This document shows, one piece after another, positions 24,009 to 30,505 of a stretch of 30,505 nucleotides of DNA; the stretch's first letter is position 1; each line of letters opens with the position of its first letter. Where the stretch lies: positions 14,554 through 45,058 of the forward strand of contig PASM01000003.1 of the NCBI GenBank assembly GCA_002711965.1, given 5' to 3'. Made by a program: the position numbers and the translations under genes. Below the pieces are notes generated by a model. That model was given only the letters and a program-made list of their open reading frames with translations. It searched no databases and was not told the DNA's origin. Source of the DNA: Chloroflexota bacterium. GTDB lineage: Bacteria > Chloroflexota > Dehalococcoidia > UBA1151 > TMED-70.

Positions 24009-24938
24009 TTATATAAGTTGGTCATATACATATTTAGCAGCTGCAATGTCCTGAATAGCTATACCTAAAGATTCATACAAAGTTATGTCTTGATGATTTT
24101 TTCGCCCAATAATTTTATTATCTATTACATCAGATAATTCATGGATATTATTCCATGAAGTAATACCTTTTTCTGTCGCTTCCATTAGCTCTTTACATTC
24201 AGTTTTAGCCTGATTTAAATCATCACATGAAATAAAATCAAATTTTTCAATTGAGCTAGAAGGTAATTCTGATCTCAACCAACTATTACCACCAGCAGCA
24301 TTAATGTGAACTCCTTTAGTGATTTGATCTTCTGAGATAACAGGAGTGCTTGAATTAGTAATTAGCGAAACAATATCACAATTATCAGTTGCTTCTTCAG
24401 AAGATTCAAAGGCTTGAATATTCAGACTTAATTTATTACTCATTTTTTCTGCGAATGAATTTCGTTTTTCTTTTGTTCTTGAATAAACTTTTACTTCCTC
24501 TAAATTGAATTGTGAATTTATTGCTTCAAGTTGAGTTTCGGCTTGAAAACCTGATCCAATAACGGCTAATTTATTAGAATTAGGATTGGCTAAATATTTT
24601 GAAGCAAGACCTGATGCAGCACCTGTTCTTATTTGTCCTAATAAATTAGCTTCAATAACTGCTAACATTCCTTCTCCTTCAGTAGAGTAAAGAATTACTA
24701 CAAAAGATGCTTTCCCTTTTGTCACAACATAGCTCTTATGCCCAGCTATTCCTTTTTCTGGCCATGATGCTGCCATAAAATGTAAGTTTCCTCCGTTATA
24801 ACTAGTAGGAAGCCTTTTACGAGGGCTATTGAAGCCTTTGCCTGAAGAAATAGACTTCATAGCTTCTTCTAATAAATCTACCGTAGTGTCTACACTTAAT
24901 ATTTCTTTTACTTGATCTTCTGTAATAATAATTGTCAT
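24009..24938 (-). CDS. Ornithine cyclodeaminase / mu-crystallin family protein
   Basis: A 309-residue NAD(P)-binding protein of the OCD/mu-crystallin family. The Rossmann motif is GSGFQA (128-133). The family's substrate-site Lys (AGHKSYV, Lys68) and Arg (GQIRTGAASG, Arg104) are present. The family contains ornithine cyclodeaminase, alanine dehydrogenase, ketimine reductase and lysine cyclodeaminase, so the reaction is uncertain. It is the second gene of an operon with a class-V PLP enzyme 1 bp upstream, which suggests amino- or imino-acid catabolism. Confidence 0.85.
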   Translation of the reverse strand: MTIIITEDQVKEILSVDTTVDLLEEAMKSISSGKGFNSPRKRLPTSYNGGNLHFMAASWPEKGIAGHKSYVVTKGKASFVVILYSTEGEGMLAVIEANLLGQIRTGAASGLASKYLANPNSNKLAVIGSGFQAETQLEAINSQFNLEEVKVYSRTKEKRNSFAEKMSNKLSLNIQAFESSEEATDNCDIVSLITNSSTPVISEDQITKGVHINAAGGNSWLRSELPSSSIEKFDFISCDDLNQAKTECKELMEATEKGITSWNNIHELSDVIDNKIIGRKNHQDITLYESLGIAIQDIAAAKYVYDQLI

Positions 24939-24939
24939 G

Positions 24940-26094
24940 TTATAAAACTCTCTTCAAGGCATTTAAAAATTTATCTATATCATTTAGATTATTCCATATA
25001 TGTGGTGTAACTCTAATTGCTTTTTTCCCCCTAGCACTTATGAATACATTTTCTTTAGCTAAATTTTCAACAAAATTATTTGGGATTTCATTTTCAAATC
25101 TTAACCCAAGATAGTGCCTCGCTCTGAGATTTCTAACAATATTAGAAAATCCCATTTCTGAAGTAGATTTTATAATTTCCTCATTTAGGTTATCAACATA
25201 TTTATAGATATTTTCAGGTCCTATATTTGTTATCAATTGCAATGATGATTCTAAAGCTGGAATTAAATGAAAATTACCTCTCTGTCCAAAATCAAATTTT
25301 CTAGCATTTTCAAATTCAAATTCATCATAAGCAGTCATGTCAGGAAACTTGCTATCTGCAGGCATTGGTAATTTTGATAACCAATTATATTCAATAGGTT
25401 CTCCTGAATGGTATTTACTATCTATGTAAGCTAAGCCCAAACTATAAGGACCTAAACACCACTTATATCCAGATACAACCATAAAATCAGGTTTAATTTT
25501 CTGTAAATCTATAGGCATTACCCCAACTGATTGAGTTCCATCAATTGCTAGTGAAATATTTTTTTCTCTTAATTCTTTAGAAAGTATTTCTAAATTAATT
25601 AATCCTCCATCCGTCCAGTGACAATTTGGAACAGATACTAAAGCAGTATCAGCATTTAAGTCATTCAAGATAGCAGATGTCCAATCATCATCATCAGGTC
25701 TTCGAACAAACTTTACATTACCATTTTGATTTTTTGCTAGTTCTTTCCATATCCATACATTTGAAGGGAATTCTTCCTCCAGAAGCAAGATTGTTTTACG
25801 ATGGTCTAATTTAAAGTTATTAGCAAATACTGAAAAACCATAACTTGCAGAAGGAACGAAAAAGACTGAATCATTATCTGCATTAATTAATTTAGAAAAT
25901 AATTTTCTCGTATTTTCAGGTTTGTCGTAAAAATCATTCCATTGTATTTCCCATGATTTAGATTTTAATTCAAAACCATAATTACCTTTTTGAACGGAAC
26001 TTTTAGGCAATAAACCCATATAAGCACTATTTAAGTAAGAAATATTATCGTCAATATTAAAATATTCTCTATAATCAGGAGTTTTTTCTAGCAT
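24940..26094 (-). CDS. Class-V aminotransferase-fold PLP enzyme
   Basis: A 384-residue fold-type I PLP enzyme of the class V / NifS-like group. PLP-site residues: His159 stacking on the ring (VPNCHW), Asp185 and Gln188 (IDGTQSVG), and Lys211 in SGYKW for the internal aldimine. No cysteine-desulfurase catalytic loop is recognised, and the context gives no Fe-S genes, so an isopenicillin-epimerase-like or kynureninase-like aminotransferase or lyase is more likely. The OCD-family gene follows 1 bp after its stop, so the two products probably act in one amino-acid pathway. Confidence 0.85.
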   Translation of the reverse strand: MLEKTPDYREYFNIDDNISYLNSAYMGLLPKSSVQKGNYGFELKSKSWEIQWNDFYDKPENTRKLFSKLINADNDSVFFVPSASYGFSVFANNFKLDHRKTILLLEEEFPSNVWIWKELAKNQNGNVKFVRRPDDDDWTSAILNDLNADTALVSVPNCHWTDGGLINLEILSKELREKNISLAIDGTQSVGVMPIDLQKIKPDFMVVSGYKWCLGPYSLGLAYIDSKYHSGEPIEYNWLSKLPMPADSKFPDMTAYDEFEFENARKFDFGQRGNFHLIPALESSLQLITNIGPENIYKYVDNLNEEIIKSTSEMGFSNIVRNLRARHYLGLRFENEIPNNFVENLAKENVFISARGKKAIRVTPHIWNNLNDIDKFLNALKRVL

Positions 26095-26107
26095 AGTTAT
26101 ATTCTAG

Positions 26108-26137
26108 CTTATATATTCCACTTAATCGTTATAACAA
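26108..26137 (-). promoter_or_regulatory. Possible promoter of the class-V PLP / OCD operon
   Basis: On the minus strand TTGTTA (26137-26132) and TATAAG (26113-26108) are separated by 18 bp. The -10 lies only 13 bp before the ATG, implying a very short 5' leader. The pair is arranged back-to-back with the rmuC promoter. Confidence 0.35.
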
Positions 26138-26150
26138 GCAAAAATGTAAT

Positions 26151-26180
26151 TTGACTTATTTTATATAAAAACTCTAAAAT
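26151..26180 (+). promoter_or_regulatory. Promoter of rmuC
   Basis: TTGACT (26151-26156) and TAAAAT (26175-26180) are separated by 18 bp. Each hexamer matches consensus at 5 of 6 positions, making this the best plus-strand promoter in the window. The -10 lies 29 bp before the ATG at 26210. Confidence 0.55.
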
Positions 26181-26209
26181 TATCTTATACGATGATTTAG
26201 AATAACTTT

Positions 26210-27370
26210 ATGAATGCATTCAATTTAACTATAATTTTTTTGTTAATAATCCTAATTTTTTCACTAGCAGGAATCTCAATACTATTCTTTATTAGATTTT
26301 CAAAATATTTTTCAGGGTTAAAATTTAAAGAATTTGCAGATGAAACAAAAGAGGGAGTTCAAAGTAAGGTAAAAGAATTGCTTTCTGAAAAAGATGAAAA
26401 GTTTAATAAAGATTTACAAACAGTAAAAGATTTGATGACAAGACAATACGATAAAACTATGCAGGAAACAGTTAAGCTTGTTACTACAAATGATCTCTTA
26501 AGAAAACAAAATAAAAGTACAGAAGAAGCGATAAATATAGCTAAAGATGAATTTAGCAAACTTACAAATGTCCTATCTGGAAGTCAAACCAGAGGACAAC
26601 TTGGAGAACTTATGGCTGAAGATATTTTTAGAAGCGCAGGATTTATTAAGGGTGTTCAGTATGAAACCCAACAAGTACTAGAAAATGGTACCAGACCTGA
26701 TTTCACAATAAATCTACCTGATGGCAAAGTAATACATATGGATTCAAAGTTTGTATGGGAATATTTCCAACCTCTTATGGATGAAGATAATGAAATAGTT
26801 GATATACAGAATAGGGAGAAAAAATTTTTTGATTCTCTAAAAAGAATAATTGATGAAGTTGGAAATAAGTATATTAATACAAAAGAAAATACTCTTGATA
26901 ACGTAATTGTTTTTGTTCCTAGTGATCATATTCTCTCATTTATATACGAGAAAAGAATGGATCTAATTCAATATGCACAGAGTAAAAAAGTTACTATAAC
27001 TTCTCCTGGAAATTTACTCTTAGTTGTGGGAGTTATAAAAGAATTTATGAAAGTTGTAACTATAGGAGAAAACCAAAATCAAATCATGACTATTTTAGAT
27101 GAACTAAAAAAAGAATGGGATAATTATGTTGAAGAACAGTCAGTTGTTAGCAGAGCATTAAAAACAGCAACGACTCATTTTGAATATTTGGAAGGAAGAA
27201 GAAGAAAAGCATTAGATAAAAAATTTAGTACAGTTAAGGATCTTGAAACACAACTTGATAAAAACCCTGATAAAGCTCTTGATGTATCAATAATTGAAGA
27301 AGTAATAGACGAACAAGTTTTAAACAAAAAATCTGAGGATAACCAAGGGCAAATGACTCTAGAAAATTAA
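26210..27370 (+). CDS. rmuC: DNA recombination protein RmuC
   Basis: A 386-residue RmuC-family protein. An N-terminal membrane helix (about 4-28) is followed by a charged coiled coil (about 40-120) and the RmuC nuclease-like domain. That domain carries TRGQLGE (127-133), RPDFTINLPDG (162-172) and DSKF (178-181), which resemble a PD-(D/E)xK nuclease core with Asp164, Asp178 and Lys180. It is thought to limit DNA inversions and to act as a membrane-tethered nuclease on foreign or rearranging DNA. Its stop overlaps the convergent dehydrogenase gene by 4 bp. Confidence 0.9.
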   Translation: MNAFNLTIIFLLIILIFSLAGISILFFIRFSKYFSGLKFKEFADETKEGVQSKVKELLSEKDEKFNKDLQTVKDLMTRQYDKTMQETVKLVTTNDLLRKQNKSTEEAINIAKDEFSKLTNVLSGSQTRGQLGELMAEDIFRSAGFIKGVQYETQQVLENGTRPDFTINLPDGKVIHMDSKFVWEYFQPLMDEDNEIVDIQNREKKFFDSLKRIIDEVGNKYINTKENTLDNVIVFVPSDHILSFIYEKRMDLIQYAQSKKVTITSPGNLLLVVGVIKEFMKVVTIGENQNQIMTILDELKKEWDNYVEEQSVVSRALKTATTHFEYLEGRRRKALDKKFSTVKDLETQLDKNPDKALDVSIIEEVIDEQVLNKKSEDNQGQMTLEN

Positions 27371-28356
27371 CTTATATTAGACCTAGTGTTTCCTAAAACT
27401 TCAGGGTTAATAAAATTTTCAGGTTTGTCATTATTTATAACTCTAACAATTTCTTCTGCTGTCCTTTTTTGGAGTTCTTCACCTGAGGCTTTAGAGAAAA
27501 AAGCTGTATGTGGAGTAATTATCACATTTTCATTATTAAATAGAGGGCTTGAAGGAGAATTAGAAGTATCTTCAATAACATCTAATCCAACTCCTCCTAT
27601 TTGACCTTTTGAAAGTGCTTTTGAAGCTGCATTTTCATCAATCAATCCTCCTCTTGCACAGTTAACTAGAATTGCGTTATTTTTCATTTGATTAAATTCA
27701 TTTTCAGAGAAAAGATGATGTGTTTTTTCATTCAACGGAACATGAACTGTAATAAAATCAGAATCTTTCAATAAATTTTCAAAAGATACGATTTCTACGT
27801 TATCAATTATTTTTCCTGGTTGTAATAAAGGATCGAATGCCACAGACTTTATACCTAAAGCAGATACCCTTGAAGCAATAGTTCTGCCTATTCTTCCAAA
27901 CCCAACAATCCCTAAAGTTGATTCACTAAGTCTTTGAACAGGTATGTTTAAATTTAGATCATTCCATCCACCTTTTTTTACCATATTTGAATGATCATTT
28001 ATTCTTCTATTTAAACTAAGGATCATAGCTATTGCATGATCAGATACTTCTTCTAAACAATAATCAGGAATATTAGTTACAACAATGCCTAATTCTGTAC
28101 ATTTTTTTATATCTATATTATCTACACCAATTCCATATCTTGATGCAACCTTACATTTTGTAGATACTTCAAGAAATTCCGCAGGTACTTCTCTAAAGCA
28201 AAAAAGAATAGCATCAGCATCTTTCAATTCATTCATGAGTTCTTGATCGTTTTTATTTTTACAATCAACAACCTCTATATTATTATCATTAAGAATTTTT
28301 GTTTCGATATCAAGATTAGGCCACACATAATCTGTAATTACTGCTTTATATTTCAT
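27367..28356 (-). CDS. D-2-hydroxyacid dehydrogenase (CtBP/PGDH-like)
   Basis: A 329-residue NAD-dependent D-isomer 2-hydroxyacid dehydrogenase. The Rossmann motif is GFGRIG (152-157) and the catalytic set is Arg235 (NCARGG), Glu262 (VIEDT) and His283 (TPHTAFF). The N-terminal SRYGIGVDNID block is typical of the CtBP / phosphoglycerate-dehydrogenase-like branch; no ACT or regulatory domain follows, so it is not a full SerA. Candidate substrates are glyoxylate, hydroxypyruvate or another 2-oxoacid. It lies 8 bp after the corrinoid activator gene in the same operon. Confidence 0.88.
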   Translation of the reverse strand: MKYKAVITDYVWPNLDIETKILNDNNIEVVDCKNKNDQELMNELKDADAILFCFREVPAEFLEVSTKCKVASRYGIGVDNIDIKKCTELGIVVTNIPDYCLEEVSDHAIAMILSLNRRINDHSNMVKKGGWNDLNLNIPVQRLSESTLGIVGFGRIGRTIASRVSALGIKSVAFDPLLQPGKIIDNVEIVSFENLLKDSDFITVHVPLNEKTHHLFSENEFNQMKNNAILVNCARGGLIDENAASKALSKGQIGGVGLDVIEDTSNSPSSPLFNNENVIITPHTAFFSKASGEELQKRTAEEIVRVINNDKPENFINPEVLGNTRSNIS

Positions 28357-28364
28357 ATTCCCCT

Positions 28365-29996
28365 CTATATTGAAATTTTCTTAAATTGACAACCTTCAAC
28401 AAAATAATCAAAAAACTCTGCTTTTGTTTCAAGTTCTAAGTGATCTATTTTTTTCACATATTCAACAAGATTTTTCCTAAGTTTATTTGATAATAATAAC
28501 TTTGTAGCTCCTTCTAAAGCAGTATTTCCTATTTTTTTTATTTTTTCTAAAGGGAAATCAAGTATAAACCCTATATTTCTTGCATTTTCAATATCTATAT
28601 AATTTGCAAAACCTCCAGCAAGATAAATGTTATCAATAGCATCTATATTAGTTCCAAAATCCTTTATAACTAAAGCTTGTCCACAGACATTGGCTGCTTT
28701 TGCTTGAGCTAGGCTAGATACATCTCTTCTAGATAAATTTATAGATTCATTATCATCAATAAAAACAGACTCTTTTTCAAGTTCAAATTTACCTAGCGGA
28801 TTCATAATATTATTATCTACTAGCACTGAAAGAAAATCGATTAATCCAGAACCACAAAGACCCAATGGTTTTGAATTACCTATAGTTTGGTATATAAAAT
28901 TATTTTTTTCAAAATTCACCTTCTCTATTGCTCCATCATAACCTGGCATTCCATATGTTATTTCCCCTCCCTCAAATGCGGGGCCAGCTGGACATGAAGC
29001 AGCAAGCATTCTATCTGGAGTTCCTAAAACAACTTCTGTATTTGTTCCAATATCTATTAACATTTTCATATTATTATTTAGAAAAAAATCAGTAGCTATC
29101 AAACCTGCAGAAACATCAGATCCAATGTGGGAAGCAATAAGAGGAGGGCTATAAATCATAGCTTGTGAATTAATTCTTAAGTTTAAATCCTTTGCAGTAG
29201 TAAATAACTCAGTAGTTGGTATTTTAGAATCTAAATAATTAGTTTCAATTATTGATTTATAAGGTTTAACTCCAATTGGTTCTACATCTAAACTAAAAAA
29301 CAAATCTCTCATTGTTGAGTTTCCAACAATAGTAACTTCAACAATTTCATTTCTTCTGATTTTCAATTTTTTAACAAACTCTCCTATTTCAAAATTTACT
29401 GAAGATATGATAGCTTTTGACAACTCTCCTTTATAATTACTTGAATCATAAGAGATTCTATTCATTACATCTGAACCTCCAAATATCTGAGGGTTTTCAA
29501 AAGAGGAAGTAATAATGACTTTTCCATTATTAATATCAACTAAATTAATTGCTACCGTGGTAGTTCCAACATCAATAGCTAATCCATAGAAATTTTTAGA
29601 TTTTGATAAAACTTTTTCATCTTTGTCAGACTTATAAACTAATGCATTATCTTGATAACTATAGTTATGATCTACTTCGTATGAAGATTCATTAGAAAAA
29701 TTTGTCAAAATTTTTCGATCTCTTTTTCTAGGACTAAAGATTAAATTAGTATCTGTTGAAGTAGTGATAGCTTGACATGCTAATCTAAATGGTTCCTTTA
29801 AAAAAAATTCATGATCTGTTGGTTTTGATAATAATTCATATCCTTCAGACACCTCAACTATACACTCATGGCAATCACCAACCCGGCCACAAGATGTTGG
29901 AATTCTCATTTTAACTTGATCTGCATACTCGAACAGAGATTTATTTTTTGTTAATTCTATAGATTCTTTGTCATTAATAAATTTATTGCTAGTCAT
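28365..29996 (-). CDS. ASKHA-domain corrinoid activation protein (RACE/RamA-like, DUF4445)
   Basis: A 543-residue protein. An N-terminal [2Fe-2S] ferredoxin domain has Cys36, Cys42, Cys45 and Cys74 (SCGRVGDCHEC ... RLACQ). It is followed by the ASKHA ATPase-fold domain with DVGTTTVA (142-149), DIGTNTEVVLG, CPAGPAFEGGEI, LCGSGLID and LAGGFANYID. Such reductive activators of corrinoid enzymes use ATP and a low-potential electron to return an oxidised Co(II) corrinoid protein to Co(I). The partner corrinoid protein is encoded two genes upstream. Its ATG overlaps the stop of the four-Cys protein by 8 bp. Confidence 0.9.
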   Translation of the reverse strand: MTSNKFINDKESIELTKNKSLFEYADQVKMRIPTSCGRVGDCHECIVEVSEGYELLSKPTDHEFFLKEPFRLACQAITTSTDTNLIFSPRKRDRKILTNFSNESSYEVDHNYSYQDNALVYKSDKDEKVLSKSKNFYGLAIDVGTTTVAINLVDINNGKVIITSSFENPQIFGGSDVMNRISYDSSNYKGELSKAIISSVNFEIGEFVKKLKIRRNEIVEVTIVGNSTMRDLFFSLDVEPIGVKPYKSIIETNYLDSKIPTTELFTTAKDLNLRINSQAMIYSPPLIASHIGSDVSAGLIATDFFLNNNMKMLIDIGTNTEVVLGTPDRMLAASCPAGPAFEGGEITYGMPGYDGAIEKVNFEKNNFIYQTIGNSKPLGLCGSGLIDFLSVLVDNNIMNPLGKFELEKESVFIDDNESINLSRRDVSSLAQAKAANVCGQALVIKDFGTNIDAIDNIYLAGGFANYIDIENARNIGFILDFPLEKIKKIGNTALEGATKLLLSNKLRKNLVEYVKKIDHLELETKAEFFDYFVEGCQFKKISI

Positions 29997-30267
29997 TTTT
30001 TTTAATAGGTTTATCTACTTCCCATGCAAATCTATAATCTAATTTATGAGAACCAACACAATAGGGGAGTTCTATATTTTTTTCAGTAAAATGCTGATTC
30101 CTGCAAGAAAAATTTGCCGTACATAAATTTTTAGCATTTTTGTAAGGACATCTAGTTTTACTGATTTCATCAGCATGAGAAGATATATTTTGAAAAATAT
30201 TATATAGGTTATCTAAACTCTTCTGTAATCTTTTTTTATTATTTGAATTAGACTTTTTATAAGTCAT
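29989..30267 (-). CDS. Small four-cysteine protein between corrinoid protein and its activator
   Basis: A 92-residue protein of unknown function. The N-terminal third is basic and Asn/Lys/Ser-rich with a helix, then come four cysteines: Cys40, Cys49, Cys55 and Cys70 (RCPYKNAKNLC, FSCRNQ, LPYCVGS). These could hold an iron-sulfur cluster or zinc. A conserved-looking end reads DYRFAWEVD. It starts 7 bp after the corrinoid protein and its stop overlaps the activator ATG by 8 bp, so it is translated as part of this set. I infer a role in electron delivery or in docking the activator to the corrinoid protein. Confidence 0.65.
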   Translation of the reverse strand: MTYKKSNSNNKKRLQKSLDNLYNIFQNISSHADEISKTRCPYKNAKNLCTANFSCRNQHFTEKNIELPYCVGSHKLDYRFAWEVDKPIKKND

Positions 30268-30274
30268 TTTTAAT

Positions 30275-30505
30275 TTAGCTCTTTAGATCTTTTAGAAGCT
30301 CAACAAGCTCCTTTGCTTTATCTACAGCGTCAACAGCACTCTCTCCATATCCGTCTGCTCCCATTTCATCTGCAAATTCTTGAGTGACAGGAGCTCCGCC
30401 TACCATCATTCTAACGTCTTCTCTCAAACCAATATCTTCAAAATACTGTATAGTTCTTCCCATATTAGGCATGGTTGTGGTTAAAAGAGCAGACATTCCT
30501 ATTAC
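30275..30505 (-). CDS. Corrinoid (B12-binding) protein, C-terminal part
   Basis: The frame is open through the right edge (reading V-I-G before the first internal Met), so only the last 76 codons are visible. The sequence matches the end of the B12-binding Rossmann domain of MtaC/MttC-type corrinoid proteins: GMSALLTTTMPNMGRTI, then MVGGAPVTQEFADEMGADGYG, then an alanine- and leucine-rich last helix. The cobalt-ligand DxHxxG motif lies outside the window. It carries methyl groups between a substrate methyltransferase and tetrahydrofolate or a similar acceptor. The methyltransferase (MttB-like or other) is expected upstream of 30505. Confidence 0.88.
   Translation of the reverse strand, partial: VIGMSALLTTTMPNMGRTIQYFEDIGLREDVRMMVGGAPVTQEFADEMGADGYGESAVDAVDKAKELVELLKDLKS

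Noticed and set aside
1..30505. Mobile elements, prophage, CRISPR array, rRNA, riboswitch
   Set aside because: No transposase, integrase, phage or Cas protein, no regularly spaced direct repeats, no rRNA-like sequence, and no spacer long enough or structured enough for a recognisable riboswitch; composition looks uniform throughout.

Overview
The window is very AT-rich (roughly 30% GC by eye) and tightly packed. Genes overlap or abut, and no insertion sequence, phage gene, CRISPR array or rRNA is visible. Two features point to Chloroflexota: a DUF2298 (Chlor_Arch_YYY-type) membrane protein next to a TIGR03663/Agl23-like glycosyltransferase, a pair I know mainly from Chloroflexota and Archaea, and an aromatic-biosynthesis operon containing a small protein I recall only vaguely from that phylum. 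Low GC, near-zero intergenic space and a catabolic gene mix (L-2-hydroxyglutarate oxidase, OCD family, CoA-transferase, corrinoid/RACE proteins) fit a streamlined marine lineage such as SAR202-like Dehalococcoidia. This placement is an inference and was not tested with a tree.

Layout. (1) 1-4922 (+): end of a cell-surface glycan cluster with the DUF2298 protein (partial), the Agl23-like GT-C enzyme, a UPF0104-type flippase-like membrane protein and an FAD amine-oxidase-like protein. (2) 5055-5831 (+): a lone short-chain dehydrogenase. (3) 5909-10991 (+): nuoE-nuoF-nuoG-like NADH-oxidising module plus a thioredoxin, behind a good sigma70-like promoter. (4) 11002-11267 (+): a selenocysteine tRNA (UCA anticodon, 8+5 acceptor/T domain, encoded CCA) followed at once by a Shine-Dalgarno and a 53-residue membrane protein. 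(5) 17940-11268 (-): a seven-gene operon in the order PAC2 - hypothetical - tyrA-like - aroA - gmk - glycerate kinase - lhgO. (6) 18073-19947 (+): MBL-fold hydrolase and a zinc-free MDR reductase. (7) 21341-19952 (-): CoA-transferase A and B subunits. (8) 21573-23991: cyclophilin (+), EamA transporter (-), a small unknown (+), a hairpin terminator and coaE (+). (9) 26094-24009 (-): class-V PLP enzyme and OCD-family protein, divergent from rmuC (+, 26210-27370). (10) 30505-27367 (-): a corrinoid protein (cut by the window edge), a four-cysteine 92-residue protein, an ASKHA/RACE-type corrinoid activator and a D-2-hydroxyacid dehydrogenase, which look like the tail of a corrinoid methyltransferase operon.

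The most notable items are the tRNA-Sec with its promoter hidden in the end of the thioredoxin gene and its coupled micro-membrane protein; the four-Cys protein translationally coupled to the corrinoid activator; a prephenate-dehydrogenase-like protein that has lost both conserved histidines; and a NADH module in which two ancestral cofactor sites are erased. No selenoprotein with an in-frame TGA was found among the intact genes here, so the user of the tRNA-Sec lies outside the window. One short intergenic relic with an in-frame TGA is recorded as a weak lead.
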